Shown here one piece after another: positions 1 to 7,461 of a stretch of 63,604 nt of DNA; position 1 is the first letter of the stretch; each line of letters begins with the position of its first letter. Position numbers and translations under genes: made by a program. The notes under the pieces are model-generated. The model made no database searches, was not told where the DNA came from, and saw nothing but the letters and a program-made list of their open reading frames with translations. This DNA comes from a virus: positions 1-63,604 of the IMG/VR virus record IMGVR_UViG_3300021368_002416; one strand, 5' to 3'.

Positions 1-141
1 ACCATGAACGAGATTCTCTCTCTTCTCTCCATTGTTCGAATATGTCTTTTTCTGGTTCCATGCTAATCTCTTTAATTCTTCGTGTTCTAAAATAGCTTTT
101 TGGCTTGGTTTATTATATCCCGCCCATCGATTTGGTTTCAT
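1..141 (-). CDS. Small hypothetical protein, runs off the left edge
   Basis: An open frame starting MKPNRWAGYNK reads leftward for 47 codons without a stop and leaves the window. It follows the small membrane protein gene by 12 nt. A second frame starting at 61 (MEPEKDIFEQWREERE) has a better purine-rich leader (AAAGAGA) and also runs off the edge, so only one of the two may be real. I do not recognise a family. Confidence 0.4.
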   Translation of the reverse strand, partial: MKPNRWAGYNKPSQKAILEHEELKRLAWNQKKTYSNNGEKRENLVHG

Positions 142-153
142 CTTTATTTTGTT

Positions 154-255
154 CTATTTAGAAACTCGTTCATTATCTTCTTTACCCGTTAAGTAAATAA
201 ATAGTGCACTGACAACAATTGTCAATATCACTACTGTCCATTTAAACTCTATCAT
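154..255 (-). CDS. Single-pass membrane mini-protein (33 aa)
   Basis: The frame MIEFKWTVVILTIVVSALF gives one hydrophobic helix followed by a charged tail ending ERVSK. It starts 7 nt downstream of the conserved junction ATG at 262; that first ATG would give only six codons, so the second ATG was chosen. Function unknown; likely inner-membrane. It belongs to the tiny-gene array. Confidence 0.5.
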   Translation of the reverse strand: MIEFKWTVVILTIVVSALFIYLTGKEDNERVSK

Positions 256-258
256 TAA

Positions 259-321
259 TCATCTCTCTTTGGTGTTAATAGTCTTACCAATACATTTAGG
301 TCCTGTATTTGTTTTGGTCAT
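259..321 (-). CDS. 20-aa peptide ending in the junction-encoded tail
   Basis: The frame reads MTKTNTGPKCIGKTINTKER and stops at the TGA that overlaps the next junction ATG. It begins 2 nt after the stop of the 67-aa gene upstream. Its last residues, NTKER, are encoded by the repeated junction, as in several larger neighbours. It may be a real mini-gene or the remnant of a deleted cassette. Confidence 0.35.
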   Translation of the reverse strand: MTKTNTGPKCIGKTINTKER

Positions 322-323
322 TG

Positions 324-527
324 TTAGTTTTTTATCACTTTGTGAGATGCTTCGTCACAAAAATATGCTTCATTGCTACCTTCATCAATACCACATGCAG
401 TTATTGGTTTATCATGCGCTAACCAATGTTCAAGATCACCAGGTATTATTTTACGAAATACCAAATTGTGTTCGTCAAGTTCTTGTGGTAATGTATCTAA
501 CCACTCTCTCAAATGTTTAATTTTCAT
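324..527 (-). CDS. Small hypothetical protein (67 aa)
   Basis: It starts MKIKHLREWLDTLPQELDEH and has a well-behaved, charged, soluble composition. Small proteins of this general look (KIxxLRxWLxxLP) are common in large phages, but no function is known to me. It is the second-last complete cassette of array I, and its 5' leader lacks the junction repeat. Confidence 0.7.
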   Translation of the reverse strand: MKIKHLREWLDTLPQELDEHNLVFRKIIPGDLEHWLAHDKPITACGIDEGSNEAYFCDEASHKVIKN

Positions 528-561
528 ATTGATTTTTTTGTTGTTTGGTATGAATTAGTAG

Positions 562-777
562 TTAGGCACCATTAAGGTATCCTTGTGTTTTTAAAAACTC
601 CCTCATAGCATCAACAACTTCTTTGTCATTTTCTATTAGTTTTCCTTTAACGAAAATATCGCCATTATCACAAAGTTTTATTATCTCTATCTCATTATTT
701 CCATTAGTAAAAAACTGTATTGTATTACTTTCAAATTCTTTACCTTTTAATTTTAATTCGTGTATTTCGTTTTTCAT
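562..777 (-). CDS. Small hypothetical protein (71 aa)
   Basis: MKNEIHELKLKGKEF begins directly at a junction ATG. The middle (FTNGNNEIEIIKL, GDIFVKGKLIENDKEVVDAM) looks like a small beta-rich domain followed by a helix. It ends NGA, followed by TAACTACTAAT, a second boundary motif also seen after other cassettes. Function unknown. Confidence 0.7.
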   Translation of the reverse strand: MKNEIHELKLKGKEFESNTIQFFTNGNNEIEIIKLCDNGDIFVKGKLIENDKEVVDAMREFLKTQGYLNGA

Positions 778-818
778 CTCTCTTTGGTGTTAAATTAGTT
801 TATGTTTTATAAAAGGAG

Positions 819-947
819 TTATGCACCATTATATATGGTCACTTTATCAAATTTTAATCCACCCCAATATCTAATAATTACAGCTTTAGTTTTAAAAGCA
901 ATTTCAATACTTGGGTATATACATTTTAAGTCTAATAATATTTTCAT
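819..947 (-). CDS. Small hypothetical protein (42 aa)
   Basis: The frame MKILLDLKCIYPSIEIAFKT ends YNGA and is followed by TAAC. It has no junction repeat at its start; the leader instead carries the second boundary motif (TAATAAACACCATT). It shares the NGA terminus with the genes ending at 562 and 2294, which suggests a common cassette end. Function unknown. Confidence 0.5.
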   Translation of the reverse strand: MKILLDLKCIYPSIEIAFKTKAVIIRYWGGLKFDKVTIYNGA

Positions 948-989
948 AATGGTGTTTATTAGTAGTTAGGCGGCCAGATTTAGGCACAA

Positions 990-1166
990 TTAAGATTTAA
1001 TTCTTTCATCGTAGCACTTTTCACATTCAATATAACCTGATTCTGTAAAATATTCAGTTACATAAACTTCATCTTTTGTAAACCCGCAACTTTCGCATCT
1101 ATTATGTGTCAAGGCTTTTTTAACTGTGCCTAACACTAAATAAAAAACATAGCTTAATTTCTTCAT
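990..1166 (-). CDS. Zinc-ribbon mini-protein (58 aa)
   Basis: MKKLSYVFYLVLGTVKKAL is followed by CESC and, about 24 residues later, CEKC, giving two CxxC knuckles typical of a zinc ribbon. A hydrophobic N-terminus precedes them. It is one of at least four CxxC mini-proteins in the accessory regions. A nucleic-acid or protein-binding role is inferred only from the knuckles. Confidence 0.55.
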   Translation of the reverse strand: MKKLSYVFYLVLGTVKKALTHNRCESCGFTKDEVYVTEYFTESGYIECEKCYDERIKS

Positions 1167-1184
1167 ATCCGTAATTTTAAAAGA

Positions 1185-1307
1185 TTACAAACTGATTGTT
1201 GGGTGTACATAAACATAGACTAAAGCCAATACACTTAATGCAAACATCGATATCGTAAAGGCTAATAAGTAGAATAGGATTTTTGTGGCTTTCTCTTGCT
1301 CATTCAT
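1185..1307 (-). CDS. Single-pass membrane mini-protein (40 aa)
   Basis: MNEQEKATKILFYLLAFTIS continues into a hydrophobic helix and ends VHPTISL. It starts exactly at a junction ATG, overlapping the TGA of the upstream 86-aa gene by 4 nt, so the two are probably translationally coupled. Inner-membrane location is inferred; function unknown. Confidence 0.6.
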   Translation of the reverse strand: MNEQEKATKILFYLLAFTISMFALSVLALVYVYVHPTISL

Positions 1308-1564
1308 CTCTCTTTGGTGTTAAAGGTTATACTTTCTTTTATATATTGTGGAGGAGTATGAGTTCCCTGTATTGTTTCTGCTAATGTGATTACTCCATCT
1401 TCAACAGAATAAACTTCTTTCCACACTTTATCAGGTGCTGATTGAGTTGGGTTACTTGCGTAAACTATATTAGATGCTTCTCTGAATACCACTTCAATGG
1501 TATTTGTTTCTTTAAAGTGGTGAAAGCTTTCTATTTTTAAACTTGGGTTGTATAACTTTATCAT
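1304..1564 (-). CDS. Hypothetical protein (86 aa) with junction-encoded tail
   Basis: MIKLYNPSLKIESFHHFKET starts at a junction ATG, and its C-terminus SITFNTKER is encoded by the next junction. It therefore has repeats at both ends and is a complete cassette. The body is beta-strand-rich (NTIEVVFREAS, NIVYAS). It loosely resembles a KTSC-like single domain, but I do not assign it. Confidence 0.65.
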   Translation of the reverse strand: MIKLYNPSLKIESFHHFKETNTIEVVFREASNIVYASNPTQSAPDKVWKEVYSVEDGVITLAETIQGTHTPPQYIKESITFNTKER

Positions 1565-1605
1565 CTCTCTTTGGTTTTAAATTAGTTTATGGTGTTTATT
1601 AGTAG

Positions 1606-1845
1606 TTATATGGCATTTAGCCTATCTACTTGTTCATAACTTACCTTCTTATTCAAAACATTTACCACCCCATCAACTTTTTCAGCTAAACAAGTTCCGT
1701 AAAAGTACGAGCAGTTGTGTATATTATTATACTTCTCTCGTGCCTCATCTTGGCTATCTGCTTCAATAATATCAAAATCTTGGTAAGTTATTTCTGGCAT
1801 CTCCATCAATCCACCTACGCTTAATGCAACTAAATATTTATTCAT
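1606..1845 (-). CDS. Hypothetical protein (79 aa)
   Basis: MNKYLVALSVGGLMEMPEIT leads into DFDIIEADSQDEAREKYN, a pattern like small alpha/beta phage proteins that carry a (D/E)A(R/K)EKY helix. No catalytic motif is visible. It sits between the junction at 1562 and a membrane mini-gene. Function unknown. Confidence 0.65.
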   Translation of the reverse strand: MNKYLVALSVGGLMEMPEITYQDFDIIEADSQDEAREKYNNIHNCSYFYGTCLAEKVDGVVNVLNKKVSYEQVDRLNAI

Positions 1846-1876
1846 AATAAAATATGTTATCTAACTTATAAAACAT

Positions 1877-2014
1877 TTACAAGTCGTATCTATCCTTTAA
1901 ATGCTTTCTAAATTTAGGGTGTGTTTTCTCCATGTCTTTTAAGTCTTTTTGGAATGCCAAACCCATAACATACATAAATCCAAACAAGACACATATTCCT
2001 ATTAATATTTCCAT
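1877..2014 (-). CDS. Membrane mini-protein (45 aa)
   Basis: MEILIGICVLFGFMYVMGLA forms one transmembrane helix, followed by a basic tail (KTHPKFRKHLKDRYDL). This arrangement predicts an inner-membrane protein with a cytoplasmic positive tail. The start was chosen as the only ATG preceding the helix. Function unknown. Confidence 0.5.
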   Translation of the reverse strand: MEILIGICVLFGFMYVMGLAFQKDLKDMEKTHPKFRKHLKDRYDL

Positions 2015-2096
2015 AATTAAAACGTTTTATAACAATGTATATAATTAACTTCATTTCATTCCGCAAATCATATACGGAACGTTGTAGGTAATAAGC

Positions 2097-2249
2097 CTAC
2101 TTTTGTTTCAGTTCCTTAATTTCCTTTTTTAATTCAGCTATTTTTTCAAGAATAAAACCTTGATTACGTGTTGCTGTACCACCTCCTATGTAGTAGGATA
2201 CAATTAAAAAAAGTAGTAACCCTATAATTATTATTTCTGCTATTGTCAT
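2097..2249 (-). CDS. Membrane-anchored coiled-coil mini-protein (50 aa)
   Basis: MTIAEIIIIGLLLFLIVSYY is a transmembrane helix. It is followed by GGGTATRNQ and a short heptad-like helix, ILEKIAELKKEIKELKQK. A membrane anchor plus coiled coil recalls small phage membrane modulators, but no family is recognised. It ends in TAG near a weak inverted repeat (TTCCG/CGGAA). Confidence 0.5.
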   Translation of the reverse strand: MTIAEIIIIGLLLFLIVSYYIGGGTATRNQGFILEKIAELKKEIKELKQK

Positions 2250-2293
2250 AATTTATCTGTTTAGGTCGTAGGCTAACTACCCACAACAATGTT

Positions 2294-2617
2294 TTATGCA
2301 CCATTATTTCTCACATCAATTTTATTCTTATCACAGTAATCTACTACCGCAGAAAAATTGACGCAGTTTACATTGTGCTTTACTCCTTGCTTATCAATTA
2401 CCCAAGCGTACCAATGCCATCCTCTGTCTTTTGCTTCACCACTTATTTCAAAGTAGTTCTTTTCACCATCTTGCATCCATTCCACAAGCCTTCTTCTTCC
2501 GTAACCACCTGTCTCAATTTCTTTTTGATAAGATGCAAACTCAGATTTAAAGCAGTTTCCTGTGCTAATGCTAGCAATTTCAAATAAGTGTTCTTCTGTT
2601 AAGTTTTTTATATTCAT
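2294..2617 (-). CDS. Hypothetical protein (107 aa)
   Basis: MNIKNLTEEHLFEIASISTG starts at a junction ATG, and the protein ends VRNNGA. The segment RRRLVEWMQDGEKNYFEI is typical of small soluble phage proteins. Its 3' end shares the NGA plus TAA boundary with other cassettes. Function unknown. Confidence 0.7.
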   Translation of the reverse strand: MNIKNLTEEHLFEIASISTGNCFKSEFASYQKEIETGGYGRRRLVEWMQDGEKNYFEISGEAKDRGWHWYAWVIDKQGVKHNVNCVNFSAVVDYCDKNKIDVRNNGA

Positions 2618-2841
2618 CTCTCTTTGGTTTTAAAGGTTTCATCCCAACATTTCTCAATGCTACGCTCAAGGTTTACTCTGCACTCTCGCTCATAATCTGT
2701 AGCAAACTCTTGCATCACCTCTTTCTCTTCCTCAAGCATATTACTCAAAATAGATTCAATGACTCCTATTGGATTGATAACTGCATCAATTTGTCTTAAC
2801 GATTGTACTTTTTCAATCGCTTCTTGTATTGGTGTTTTCAT
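2614..2841 (-). CDS. MKTPxQE-family small protein (75 aa)
   Basis: MKTPIQEAIEKVQSLRQ is mostly helical and contains EEEKEVMQEFATDYER. It ends DETFKTKER through the junction. Two paralogues occur in array II (20418..20723 and 19434..19697), sharing the N-terminus MKTP(M/I)(Q/E)E and an EKE helix. This is a recurrent cassette family; function unknown. Confidence 0.7.
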   Translation of the reverse strand: MKTPIQEAIEKVQSLRQIDAVINPIGVIESILSNMLEEEKEVMQEFATDYERECRVNLERSIEKCWDETFKTKER

Positions 2842-3029
2842 CTCTCAAAGTGTTCTTTCAGTGCTTCGTATAGTTTATCTAAATCAGTGTAATGTTGTAT
2901 TATTTCATCAACATCAAATTCGTTCAGCACTTCATCTAAGTGGTCCGTTTCAACTTCTACTGTTAAATAATTAGCAGTTCGTACTATTGTTGTTACTTCA
3001 CTTGCATCAAATGATAATGTCTTTGTCAT
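2838..3029 (-). CDS. Hypothetical acidic protein (63 aa)
   Basis: MTKTLSFDASEVTTIVRTAN starts at a perfect junction ATG. It is followed by TVEVETDHLDEVLNEFDVDE and ends YEALKEHFER. The junction at its own 3' end is degenerate (AGAGATGA preceded by a different stretch), but still gives a 4-nt stop/start overlap. Function unknown. Confidence 0.7.
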   Translation of the reverse strand: MTKTLSFDASEVTTIVRTANYLTVEVETDHLDEVLNEFDVDEIIQHYTDLDKLYEALKEHFER

Positions 3030-3041
3030 CTCTCTTTGGTT

Positions 3042-3206
3042 TTAATCCATGTCGTCTTTAGACATATGGTTATTAGGTATTCCCCATAAGTCCGTTCTCT
3101 CGTTTCTCTTTTCCTTATTATAACCCCATCTGAAGAGTTCCAATATTCCATAGCCACTAAACATAACAATGGCGATAAGTAATAATATGAATACGACGTC
3201 TATCAT
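3042..3206 (-). CDS. Membrane mini-protein (54 aa)
   Basis: MIDVVFILLLIAIVMFSGYG is a transmembrane helix with a charged cytoplasmic-type tail. Its start overlaps the TGA of the upstream gene (ATGA). Its stop is followed within a few bases by the junction repeat of the next gene. Function unknown. Confidence 0.6.
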   Translation of the reverse strand: MIDVVFILLLIAIVMFSGYGILELFRWGYNKEKRNERTDLWGIPNNHMSKDDMD

Positions 3207-3541
3207 TTGTAAAGTCTATTGAGTGTCTTTAACCAGAACATTTCCCATTTGGTTAGGGTCGAACCCCAAAGCTTTCTTTCATCAGTGTCACTAATCCACT
3301 TCCAAAGTGGAGTGCTTAAGAACAAGAAGTCCCAATTGTCTATTGTAAACTTTTTAACCTCAGCTCCATTTGGTAATCTACACTCAAATGCGAGTAGTGC
3401 ATATGGTCGATAGCCATTTACAACTTCAAATAGTGTAAAACCCCAACATCTATCACCATCATGGAGATAAATGTCAAGTAGGTTAATTTTAAGGTTCCAC
3501 TTGCGGGTTCTCCATGCTATTTTTTGCAGTAACTTATTCAT
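3203..3541 (-). CDS. Hypothetical protein (112 aa)
   Basis: The start was placed at MNKLLQKIAWRTRKW rather than at an upstream TTG, because this ATG overlaps the stop of the preceding gene (AATGAATAA). The body is tryptophan-rich (DNWDFLFLSTPLWKWIS), with motifs reminiscent of small phage proteins of unknown function. Confidence 0.65.
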   Translation of the reverse strand: MNKLLQKIAWRTRKWNLKINLLDIYLHDGDRCWGFTLFEVVNGYRPYALLAFECRLPNGAEVKKFTIDNWDFLFLSTPLWKWISDTDERKLWGSTLTKWEMFWLKTLNRLYK

Positions 3542-3758
3542 TATTAAATCTTTTATCAGCAATACCCCCTGTAAGTTGATATGCTTTCCATAAATATTCT
3601 ATCGCCTTCTCAACGTTTTGTTTCACCTCTAATTCTATTTTAATTACAGGATGTTGCATTAAATGACCTTCACAATTACTCATAATAACATTAAGGCGGT
3701 CAACTGCTTCATGATAGTGAAATTTATCTAGGTGCTTTTTAATCTCTTCGTTCGCCAT
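3534..3758 (-). CDS. Hypothetical helical protein (74 aa)
   Basis: MANEEIKKHLDKFHYHEAVD is an all-helical, charged small protein. The C-terminal helix LEVKQNVEKAIEYLWKAYQL looks amphipathic. It is flanked on both sides by overlapping genes, consistent with translational coupling. Function unknown. Confidence 0.65.
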   Translation of the reverse strand: MANEEIKKHLDKFHYHEAVDRLNVIMSNCEGHLMQHPVIKIELEVKQNVEKAIEYLWKAYQLTGGIADKRFNNE

Positions 3759-3892
3759 TATGCTAGCGAATTAACGATGAGGGCGACAACAACTATGACT
3801 AATAGCATAGCCATTCCATAAAATACAGCCTCATATGAGTCTTCGATGCTTTTCTGGCTTTTACCTTGCCAGTATTTAGGATTCCATTTCAT
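3758..3892 (-). CDS. Membrane mini-protein (44 aa)
   Basis: MKWNPKYWQGKSQKSIEDSY is followed by one hydrophobic helix near the C-terminus (MLLVIVVVALIV). This reads as a tail-anchored membrane protein. The stop shares bases with the next start. Function unknown. Confidence 0.55.
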   Translation of the reverse strand: MKWNPKYWQGKSQKSIEDSYEAVFYGMAMLLVIVVVALIVNSLA

Positions 3893-3897
3893 ATTAA

Positions 3898-4149
3898 CTA
3901 TTCTGTAATTCTTCTAATGATAACTTCAGTATCGACTGCGCTTTCAAGTTCAAGTCCAAAATGCTCAAATACGATTTGAAAGTATCGGTGTGTTTTATAG
4001 AGCTTTGAGAAAAACTCGCGCCATTCTGGTGCCTTAAAATCAGCAGGATCGAGGTTAATAAAACCACAATAGTCCTCATGTTCTGGATCTAGTTGGAAAT
4101 CCTTTGCTACCCATTCAAGGCAGTCGATTGCTACTTCTAGATTAGTCAT
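3898..4149 (-). CDS. Hypothetical protein (83 aa)
   Basis: The start at MTNLEVAIDCLEWVAKDF was chosen because it lies 8 nt after AAGGA and overlaps the upstream stop; an ATG three codons earlier is also possible. It contains aromatic and acidic runs (EWREFFSKLYKTHRYF). Function unknown. Confidence 0.65.
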   Translation of the reverse strand: MTNLEVAIDCLEWVAKDFQLDPEHEDYCGFINLDPADFKAPEWREFFSKLYKTHRYFQIVFEHFGLELESAVDTEVIIRRITE

Positions 4150-4435
4150 TGGTCTCATCCTTAGCGTACTTTTTACGATTCTCTTCCATGTTATTTAACA
4201 TCTCAAGAAGACCATTTAACTCTTTTCTACTCATTTGATAGAGTACATTCTTATCCATTGGAAGTTTAATCTCTTGAAGAGTTTCCTCGATTTGGATAAT
4301 CAACATTGCTTTAACGTTCATCTTGTCAAGAAGAATCTTTTCACTTTCAGTCAATTCTTGTTTATCCATCCAGGGGTGCTTATAAACTGAGTCCTTTGTT
4401 TGACGCAGTTCATTGATTGTTCTTTTGCGTGCCAT
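4142..4435 (-). CDS. Hypothetical helical protein (97 aa)
   Basis: MARKRTINELRQTKDSVYK is basic at the N-terminus, then helical with coiled-coil-like stretches (IEETLQEIKLP, LNGLLEMLNNMEENRKKY). No known motif. It is coupled to the downstream gene by overlap. Confidence 0.65.
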   Translation of the reverse strand: MARKRTINELRQTKDSVYKHPWMDKQELTESEKILLDKMNVKAMLIIQIEETLQEIKLPMDKNVLYQMSRKELNGLLEMLNNMEENRKKYAKDETND

Positions 4436-4437
4436 TT

Positions 4438-4773
4438 TTACTTAACTTGATTTTTACGATAATTAACTACTCCACGGGCGATCATGTCGATCCGTACATC
4501 TGGGTTCGGTTCAAGGATTCGCTCAACACATTCATATTCTCTTCCCGACCATTCAGAAACTCGAGTAACTTTACGTGTCTTGTTTAGTTGATAAATTGCT
4601 TGATAGCCGCGGCCTATATATGATGTTGTTTTATAGGCTCGACGTACATAACCACTTTCGTAGCTCATATAATCGCATCCTGTTACGGGATCATGGAAAC
4701 AAATAGTTCCATTGTCTGCTTGGCGTTGACTTGTAACTTCTACTAGCCCTAGGGTTGATAATTTTCTGCTCAT
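4438..4773 (-). CDS. Hypothetical protein (111 aa)
   Basis: MSRKLSTLGLVEVTSQRQAD leads into a beta-rich, arginine- and tyrosine-rich body (YMSYESGYVRRAYKTTSYIG). The high positive charge suggests nucleic-acid binding, but no family is recognised. Confidence 0.65.
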   Translation of the reverse strand: MSRKLSTLGLVEVTSQRQADNGTICFHDPVTGCDYMSYESGYVRRAYKTTSYIGRGYQAIYQLNKTRKVTRVSEWSGREYECVERILEPNPDVRIDMIARGVVNYRKNQVK

Positions 4774-4790
4774 TTTATTTATAATTTAAT

Positions 4791-5069
4791 TTATACTAAG
4801 GTAACTCCTTCTCCATTAGCTTCAATGTGGTCGGTAATCTTTTTCAAAGTCTTGGTAAGGTTACAAAAAACCTTGAAGTCTAAGACTTGATAGAGTTCCT
4901 CATCGATACCGTCATAAAGATAACCATCGTAGAGGCCATAGAGTGAGTTTACAAGAGGACTCATCATGCTATAATCTTTTTCAAATTGTAGATTATTGAT
5001 AGCTTCTCTGACGTTTGTTAAATCTTCAGCGGTGAAAATCTCATGTCGATTAAAATTCTTGTAACTCAT
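4791..5069 (-). CDS. Hypothetical protein (92 aa)
   Basis: MSYKNFNRHEIFTAEDLTN is acidic and helical with a tyrosine-rich centre (LYGLYDGYLYDGIDEELY). It belongs to the early operon read from the promoter at 5375-5406. Function unknown. Confidence 0.65.
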   Translation of the reverse strand: MSYKNFNRHEIFTAEDLTNVREAINNLQFEKDYSMMSPLVNSLYGLYDGYLYDGIDEELYQVLDFKVFCNLTKTLKKITDHIEANGEGVTLV

Positions 5070-5074
5070 ATGCT

Positions 5075-5353
5075 TTAATATGCTTTAATTCTCTTGATTT
5101 GTTCAGCAATTCTATTAGCCTGTTCTGTCATTGCTTTGTCTTCTGGGTTCTTAAACGCCGCCCATAAAATATCGATGTTAAATCGACTAGCTCCGCCAAT
5201 CTCTTTATCAATCCACTTACAAAACTCAAAGATTTCTTGAGCCTCATCGGCGAAAAGAGATTCTTCAGCATATTCATATGCTTCAGTAAAGTTTCCAGAC
5301 ATTCCAGCTCCCATTAAGAGTAGAGCTTTAGTTTTTTCAGATAGATTTGTCAT
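5075..5353 (-). CDS. Hypothetical protein (92 aa), first gene of early operon
   Basis: MTNLSEKTKALLLMGAGMSG starts 22 nt downstream of the early promoter-like element at 5375-5406. The protein is helical and acidic (FADEAQEIFEFCKWIDKE). It is probably the first gene of the operon that reads into array I. Function unknown. Confidence 0.7.
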   Translation of the reverse strand: MTNLSEKTKALLLMGAGMSGNFTEAYEYAEESLFADEAQEIFEFCKWIDKEIGGASRFNIDILWAAFKNPEDKAMTEQANRIAEQIKRIKAY

Positions 5354-5374
5354 AATTGTATCTTTTAATTATAG

Positions 5375-5406
5375 TATAAATATAATCATTTTTTACGACA
5401 TAAAAA
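5375..5406 (-). promoter_or_regulatory. Early promoter-like element E1
   Basis: The coding strand shows an upstream box ending TTTTTTTATGTC, then 12 nt, then TATATTTA, 22 nt before the start at 5353. The box, spacer and distance match ten other copies in the window. Confidence 0.65.
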
Positions 5407-5425
5407 AATGCCGACTCAATTATTT

Positions 5426-5644
5426 TTAACTTTTTTTCCAACAAGTGATACCCTCTAATTTGACCTCAATTATTTCAGCATCCCGTTCTACTATTTTTTC
5501 AATGTAATTCTGAGGGTACTTAATCTTATCATAGACTCGAAAATGATTCGGGTAAATGACTTCGATCTTGTAGCCGCCAGGTTTTAAACTTAAGTGACTT
5601 GTACGATATGCATCGCCTACATAATATCCTTTGTTCTTACTCAT
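5426..5644 (-). CDS. Hypothetical protein (72 aa)
   Basis: MSKNKGYYVGDAYRTSHLSL is beta-rich and basic (GGYKIEVIYPNHFRVYDK). It is the last gene of the ligase operon, overlapping the gene upstream by 8 nt. Function unknown. Confidence 0.65.
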   Translation of the reverse strand: MSKNKGYYVGDAYRTSHLSLKPGGYKIEVIYPNHFRVYDKIKYPQNYIEKIVERDAEIIEVKLEGITCWKKS

Positions 5645-5837
5645 TGATTAATTCTTTTATGTCTGAAACTGCTAATTCACATTCATTCCATTCAGATTCT
5701 CCATCTTCTACTTCCATTTCTGCAAGATCATAAAATGAATTGATTTCTTCGGCATGTTCTGGATGTTTCTCTGCCATTTCGTTGCAATAATTGCGTAAAT
5801 CTGTTAGTGTCATATTAAAAATCTCTATTGTTTTCAT
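5637..5837 (-). CDS. Hypothetical acidic protein (66 aa)
   Basis: MKTIEIFNMTLTDLRNYCNE overlaps the end of the ligase gene. An AAGG motif lies 7 nt before this start; a second ATG at 5813, just after the ligase stop, is an alternative. The protein is strongly acidic and helical. Function unknown. Confidence 0.65.
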   Translation of the reverse strand: MKTIEIFNMTLTDLRNYCNEMAEKHPEHAEEINSFYDLAEMEVEDGESEWNECELAVSDIKELINE

Positions 5838-7113
5838 AAATTGCCTTAATCACTGGGAATCTTAATGAGTGATTTCCATTCTGATCGGTTGTTTCTTCAA
5901 AGTACTGCACTGTAATGGTCTTGCCCAAGATCTCTTCTGGATTCTGATAGTAATAACGCTTCTGGCTCTGACTGAATCCACTTCCAACCTGAACCCTGTT
6001 TCCTTTGTGCTCTACAATAACATTTCGTAGCATCTCCTCTTCAACCTCTCGTCCATTTACGATCACCCTGTTGATTGCATTCTCAGTGTCAATTACTACA
6101 TATTCAGCATCGTGAAACTTCTTTACCTTCATTATATCACTACTTCTCTTACCTTGGTAAGGTGCATCTTTACGGAGCATTAGTCCTTCCCAATTGAACT
6201 GAACTGCAGTGTCCATGTGGTCTTGAAGATCCTCTTCACTATCAACATAAAACTGGTAAACTTGTTCTATGAACCCATCAAAATCATAGGTATTAAAAAA
6301 GGTCTCAAGTTCATCTTGTCTCTCACTAAAGATCCTATCTGAAGTCTTGTTGTCAAACTCGTCTTGGTGTAGAATGTCAAACACTAGGAATTTTGGAGTC
6401 TGAATAGTATGGTCTTTACGTTTAATCTCCTTAATGATTCCTTGGAAATCCTCGTCTCCATTATCGTCGACCATACAGATCTCACCATCAAGAACGATCT
6501 TGCGTAGGCCAGCCTTCTTAATTTGTTCTGCAATTTTACCAAGAGTATCGAACTCTTTTCCAGATCTAGAGAAGAACTTTGGCTCTCCAGACTCATCGAC
6601 ATATGCAATACAACGAACGCCGTCAAGTTTACGACTAACATACCAACTGTCTTTATTAAAGTCAACCTTTTTCTTAGTTGAATCTTTGTATGTGTCAGCA
6701 AGTGCTACGTCGAAAGTTGGAACCAGTCCAGGTACGATCTTATTAATCATTGAAGTGGTCGATCTGGTCTTGAGATTACGGTCGATAATATTGAAGATCA
6801 AGTCTTCGTATTCTTTATTCGCTTCAATAAACGCATTAACCTCTGAAATGGCTTGATGTCCCGTGATCTGACGGCCGTCAAGATCGTCCAACATATCAAA
6901 AAGGTTATCATAAGCTGATTGTTTTGAACACAGGTCACTTCTCTTCTTACAATTTTTTGAAGTAACATAATATTGTTTGAAGGGGGTATAGGTGTACCTG
7001 AGTGCTTGCATGACCTCAGCGTCATCACTAAAGTCCTTAATCACTTGCAACTTATCGCTATTTGAATTAGTTGCATTTGATTGATCTACAAATTGTTGAA
7101 GTCTATTTAGCAT
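5815..7113 (-). CDS. 30: ATP-dependent DNA ligase (gp30-like, 432 aa)
   Basis: It would seal 3'-OH/5'-phosphate nicks during phage replication and repair. The nucleotidyltransferase motif I KLDG (active lysine at about residue 162, in SRKLDGVRCIAY) is intact. It is followed by LDGEICM (motif III-like), EGLMLRK (motif IV) and DIMKVKKFHD (motif V). The C-terminal part (VQVGSGFSQSQK, ITVQYFEET) fits the OB-fold. The length matches viral ligases, with an added N-terminal helical domain. It sits in an early region with small hypothetical genes. I am confident of ligase; the gp30 name follows the T4 context. Confidence 0.93.
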   Translation of the reverse strand: MLNRLQQFVDQSNATNSNSDKLQVIKDFSDDAEVMQALRYTYTPFKQYYVTSKNCKKRSDLCSKQSAYDNLFDMLDDLDGRQITGHQAISEVNAFIEANKEYEDLIFNIIDRNLKTRSTTSMINKIVPGLVPTFDVALADTYKDSTKKKVDFNKDSWYVSRKLDGVRCIAYVDESGEPKFFSRSGKEFDTLGKIAEQIKKAGLRKIVLDGEICMVDDNGDEDFQGIIKEIKRKDHTIQTPKFLVFDILHQDEFDNKTSDRIFSERQDELETFFNTYDFDGFIEQVYQFYVDSEEDLQDHMDTAVQFNWEGLMLRKDAPYQGKRSSDIMKVKKFHDAEYVVIDTENAINRVIVNGREVEEEMLRNVIVEHKGNRVQVGSGFSQSQKRYYYQNPEEILGKTITVQYFEETTDQNGNHSLRFPVIKAIYENNRDF

Positions 7114-7131
7114 ATCTATTATATGTTTATT

Positions 7132-7455
7132 TTAAGAATTTGTTTTAACCAGCCAAAGTTCTTCTGGCATTGAATTATTATACATTAATTGCACATAAAA
7201 TTTTAGTGCATGTATGTTGGTTGAATCGGCTGAACTTACGGCTTGCATCAAATTATTATTAACGACCGCCTGTACAAAGCTTCCTCCAGGATAACCAATG
7301 TCCCATCTAGTACATAGAACCGATGTTCCGATGTCTACAATATGAGCCCTTTCCCAAGTACGAGTTGCCTTATCTTGAATCGAGTATTCGGCATTCTTAT
7401 CGAAATAGTCTTCGACAAGTCCTCTGACAATTCTGATTTGATCTTCTACTTTCAT
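7132..7455 (-). CDS. Hypothetical protein (107 aa)
   Basis: MKVEDQIRIVRGLVEDYFDK has a helical start, then beta-rich segments (AHIVDIGTSVLCTRWDIGYP). It lies directly upstream of ligase in the same operon. No family recognised. Confidence 0.65.
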   Translation of the reverse strand: MKVEDQIRIVRGLVEDYFDKNAEYSIQDKATRTWERAHIVDIGTSVLCTRWDIGYPGGSFVQAVVNNNLMQAVSSADSTNIHALKFYVQLMYNNSMPEELWLVKTNS

Positions 7456-7461
7456 TAATAT

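Larger units (their letters stand above)
260..3048 (-). repeat. Array I of junction repeats between tiny genes
   Basis: On the coding strand the element is ACCAAAGAGAGATGA, usually preceded by TTTAA(A/C). Start-codon copies sit at 260, 775, 1305, 1562, 2615 and 3027, with a degenerate copy at 2839. The terminal ATGA is both the TGA stop of the upstream frame and the ATG of the next gene. When the upstream gene is in frame, the repeat supplies its C-terminus, (T)F(N/K)TKER. The purine stretch lies directly against the ATG, closer than a normal Shine-Dalgarno. Confidence 0.9.

Noticed and set aside
260-3048. Junction repeats as transposon ends or CRISPR repeats
   Set aside because: They are all direct, always at start codons, with genes rather than fixed-length spacers between, and no transposase or cas gene is present.
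6384-6856. Overlapping frames within the ligase gene on both strands
   Set aside because: Alternate-frame shadows of a clear ligase with intact motifs.
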